Shown: positions 61,521-64,000 of the stretch, piece by piece
Position numbering within the stretch: position 1 is the first letter of the stretch
Layout of the letters: each line of letters starts with the position of its first letter
NCBI RefSeq assembly: GCF_003672135.1
Contig: NC_039509.1
Coordinates: 15,014,663 to 15,078,662 of the forward strand
DNA from: Ooceraea biroi
Lineage: Eukaryota > Arthropoda > Insecta > Hymenoptera > Formicidae
Direction of reading: 5' to 3'
DNA: 64,000 bases
Made by a program: the position numbers and the translations under genes
Notes under the pieces: generated by a model
The model's database searches: none
The model's input: only the letters and a program-made list of their open reading frames with translations
What the model was told of the DNA's origin: nothing

Positions 61521-62610
61521 ATTCGCTGTAATAAATATATCATTTAAATTTTCGTTTTTGAAATTTTATAATAGATTTCTTCTCCAAATTTTTCTTGAAA
61601 ATGTAATAATAATTTTCTATACACTTATAAATAATACAAATTCGAATATATTTACATGTACAATCAATACAGACAACAATGATAATATTATAGACAATCT
61701 ATGTCTAATAATAGAGAATGATAGTGATTACATAGTTAAATAATTTCTTTCTACTGAATGCGATAAAATAAAATTTTGATGCAAAAATCGAACCGAATTT
61801 TTTGATTGACTCAATAAAAAATAAAGTTAATGAAACAATTATATGCTTTAATATATACAGCCATATAATTACCCTATAATTTGTCTGACACTTAAAAAAG
61901 AACTAATTTATTATATCTATTATGTTTAGAGATTTATTCATTCAATATTTTTTTGTACGTCAAGTACGCATATGCGCATCGCATATAAAAATTTATGTAT
62001 AAACATCTTGCGACTCGTATAAATTTCGTCAGACAGATCAGATCTTACGTAAGATCACGCTATTTTCAGACGTGTCGAATAGTAATATTCTTCAATATTA
62101 TTCAAAAGACTATTATTAACACATTCCCAGCCGACGGTTCTGATGTGAAGGCCTTAGCTGAACGCCGCTTATAATTTCCAATGTCCATAATTGAACGCTT
62201 TTTGTTATAGATATCTATACATTTTAAAATGACGTAGAACTGCGTCGCCGGCAACCAGCTAAAAATTTAAAAATGACGTAGAATTATGTCTGCCAATGTG
62301 TTAATAAATATTAATAAAAAATATATAAAAAATATATATTAATAAAATATTAATCATTTATAAGCACCGATTATCCGAGTACGTGTGAATAAAAAATTTT
62401 GAATTTACATTTAAAGTATTATAATTGTATTATAATTATATCTAAATCATTTATACTGTTTGCTCAATATTTCTCAAAGAAATTAAATTTTCTTTATGTG
62501 AAATACTTGTATATGCAGATAATTAAGAAGACATAATTATTTCTTAATTTAACGATAACGAGCGCCTTACAATACAGCATAACAAAATTTTCTAGCCATT
62601 GATTTTTACG

Positions 62611-62789
62611 TTATCTAGGCGCGATTCCATCTTGTCTTCCGGTCATTCGGAAAAATCGCGAATTGATATTCGTGAAGATGTAGGGCGCATTCTCCATAGG
62701 ACAGAGTACTTTCTCCAATATTCTCGGCAATCCTTTCTCCGTCTTGTTCCCGACTGGCTCGAACATATTGTTCCATAACAGATTGGCAC
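62611..62789 (-). CDS. Candidate terminal exon of an unknown minus-strand gene
   Basis: Directly after a good acceptor (TTCTATTTAG) the minus strand reads GANLLWNNMFEPVGNKTEKG, then LPRILEKVLCPMENAPYIF and GRQDGIAPR before TAA. Codon choice (AAC AAG ACG GAG, ATC TTC ACG) is more gene-like than in the surrounding AT-rich DNA. The upstream exons would lie to the right, perhaps beyond the window. I cannot name it. The alternative frame over the same bases (starting in QSVMEQYV) is also open. Confidence 0.35.
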
Positions 62790-62814
62790 CTAAATAGAAT
62801 ATATAATAGAACAT

Positions 62815-63681
62815 AGAACCGAATGAAATGTGATTGAATCATACGCTGCGCTTCTATTATAATTTATTATCATGTAAAAATTATATAAATTTCGTCGATG
62901 TAACATTTTTCTTTTTTTCTGACTTTTATTAATATTGTTATTAAATTATAACATATATTTATCCCGCTGTTTTAGTATTGTTAATAACGAATATTTATTA
63001 TAACGAATATGTATTACAACTGATATTTTTAAAAACATTAACAAAACGGAACGAATATATGTTTCAACTAAATATTAAGGATTAATGAGTTTTCGTAATC
63101 ATTTATCACCATTAATAAATGCGAGGCATAATTGTAACGAATTGATGATTAGTTTATAGCCCATGACCATTTTATTTCTCGTACAAACGATTAATTTATC
63201 TTTGAGTGCACACTGATGCATGATCATTAATTGATTGACTCTCGTGTGGTTATTATTTTTACGTAACATCTAATTAATTTTTAAGTCTCTGATTTTGATT
63301 ACTTCTTCAGATAATCATAAATTTTTTACGCTTATATACTTGTGACATGAACATGTACAACTTGTTACGTGTTAATACATGAAATAAATGACATAACTAA
63401 CTACGCTTATTACATTCGTACGGAATGTTGGATGAACTTCCAAATTGAACATCTTTGATGCGCAACATTCTCGCAAATAGCTTGATGTATCGTTCCAAGA
63501 TAATTGCATACATTTGATTTAATTAACTTCTTTTTAATTGAAACAGTACTTAAAGCAAATATAAGTAATTATGTCTTCGTAGCATGTCATGAAAGACATG
63601 TCATCAAAGCATATTATATAATGCGCACACTAATTAACTTCTAACAGACTCAAAATTTATCCAATTTAGAAAGTTTATTAC
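62815..63681. other. AT-rich stretch, nothing recognised
   Basis: No frame of note and no repeat. Confidence 0.6.
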
Positions 63682-63784
63682 AATTGATTGCCAATACCAA
63701 TATTAATCTTATTAATAATTTCAGTTTTCTTTTTACGCAAACTGAAATTATTAATAAGATTAACATTGGTATTGGCAATCAATT
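63682..63784. repeat. Near-perfect hairpin with 46-bp arms
   Basis: The left arm (63682-63727) and right arm (63739-63784) are reverse complements with a single mismatch, separated by 11 bases. It could be a pre-microRNA-like or siRNA hairpin, or a minimal foldback element. Confidence 0.85.
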
Positions 63785-63809
63785 ATATACAATAATACAG
63801 TATACAATA

Positions 63810-63844
63810 ATAATACAGACAATATATATTATTGTCTGTATTAT
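63810..63844. repeat. Second small hairpin with 15-bp perfect arms
   Basis: ATAATACAGACAATA, a 5-base loop, then its exact reverse complement, only 25 bp right of the larger hairpin. Confidence 0.8.
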
Positions 63845-64000
63845 AAAATATTATATTATAATTGTTACATTGTAATATGAAATTAAAAGTTAAAAGTTAA
63901 AAATTACTGTATCAATGTACATTGCTGACCACAATAATATAGTACGAATTATTCATGTTATAATTTATAAAATAATTTAACTCAACAAATTGAATGAATT

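Larger units (their letters stand above)
60118..62260. repeat. 972-bp tandem duplication, two full copies and a partial third
   Basis: The block beginning with CAGACGTGTCGAATAG occurs near 60122, 61094 and 62066. Copies two and three start exactly 972 bp apart, and the coding frames at 60336 and 61308 are also 972 bp apart. The third copy is cut off after the word CCGGCAACCAGC. Differences are single bases. Confidence 0.95.

Noticed and set aside
1..64000. tRNA, rRNA and CRISPR signals
   Set aside because: I looked for GGTTCGA-type B boxes with matching stems and for regularly spaced direct repeats and found none that hold up. The 118-bp and 355-bp arrays have no spacers.

Overview
This is a eukaryotic nuclear window, almost certainly from a hymenopteran insect and most likely an ant. 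It has GT-AG introns, a cadherin gene with at least 24 exons, several mariner-type DNA transposons of the mellifera and cecropia kinds, and DUF4817-type transposon fragments of the sort common in ant genomes. There are no operons, ribosome binding sites, tRNAs, rRNAs or CRISPR arrays that I could support. Coordinates of spliced genes come from reading splice sites and checking that exon phases agree.

Region by region. 1-17964 is CpG-rich non-coding DNA, either the 5' introns of the cadherin gene or its upstream flank. It carries a 718-bp TTAA-flanked hairpin element and a Transib-like element (CACAGTG ends, 5-bp target duplication) into which a mariner has jumped. 17965-36095 holds 24 phase-consistent exons (about 1770 codons) of a large Cad87A/CDH23-type cadherin: about 13 cadherin repeats, a membrane-adjacent ferredoxin-like domain, one membrane span and a conserved cytoplasmic tail. 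The first coding exon or exons are missing. Its introns host a mellifera-type mariner, a second TTAA hairpin element and a second cecropia-type mariner. Convergent to it on the minus strand are RPP21 (RNase P/MRP zinc-ribbon subunit, 4 exons, 37614-38326) and a divergent SKA3-like kinetochore gene (3 exons, 38858-40084).

40300-64000 is AT-rich and gene-poor. It has two foldback elements made of short repeated words (one containing a mariner), two copies of a TA-flanked element carrying only the ends of a DUF4817 transposase-like gene, a 118-bp minisatellite, small MITEs, a 972-bp tandem duplication carrying an unrecognised open frame, and near-perfect hairpins at the right edge.

The most unusual locus is at 50850-53560. 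It is a GC-rich, TATA-led, apparently intronless gene in which a 355-bp unit is repeated five times almost perfectly. Each unit keeps a protein-like reading frame that ends in a stop 19 bases before the next unit's ATG. Because 355 is not a multiple of three, the array is either a string of separate 111-codon cistrons, or one 5 x 118-residue repeat protein broken (or frameshifted) once per unit at a GGGG run. I do not recognise the protein family.
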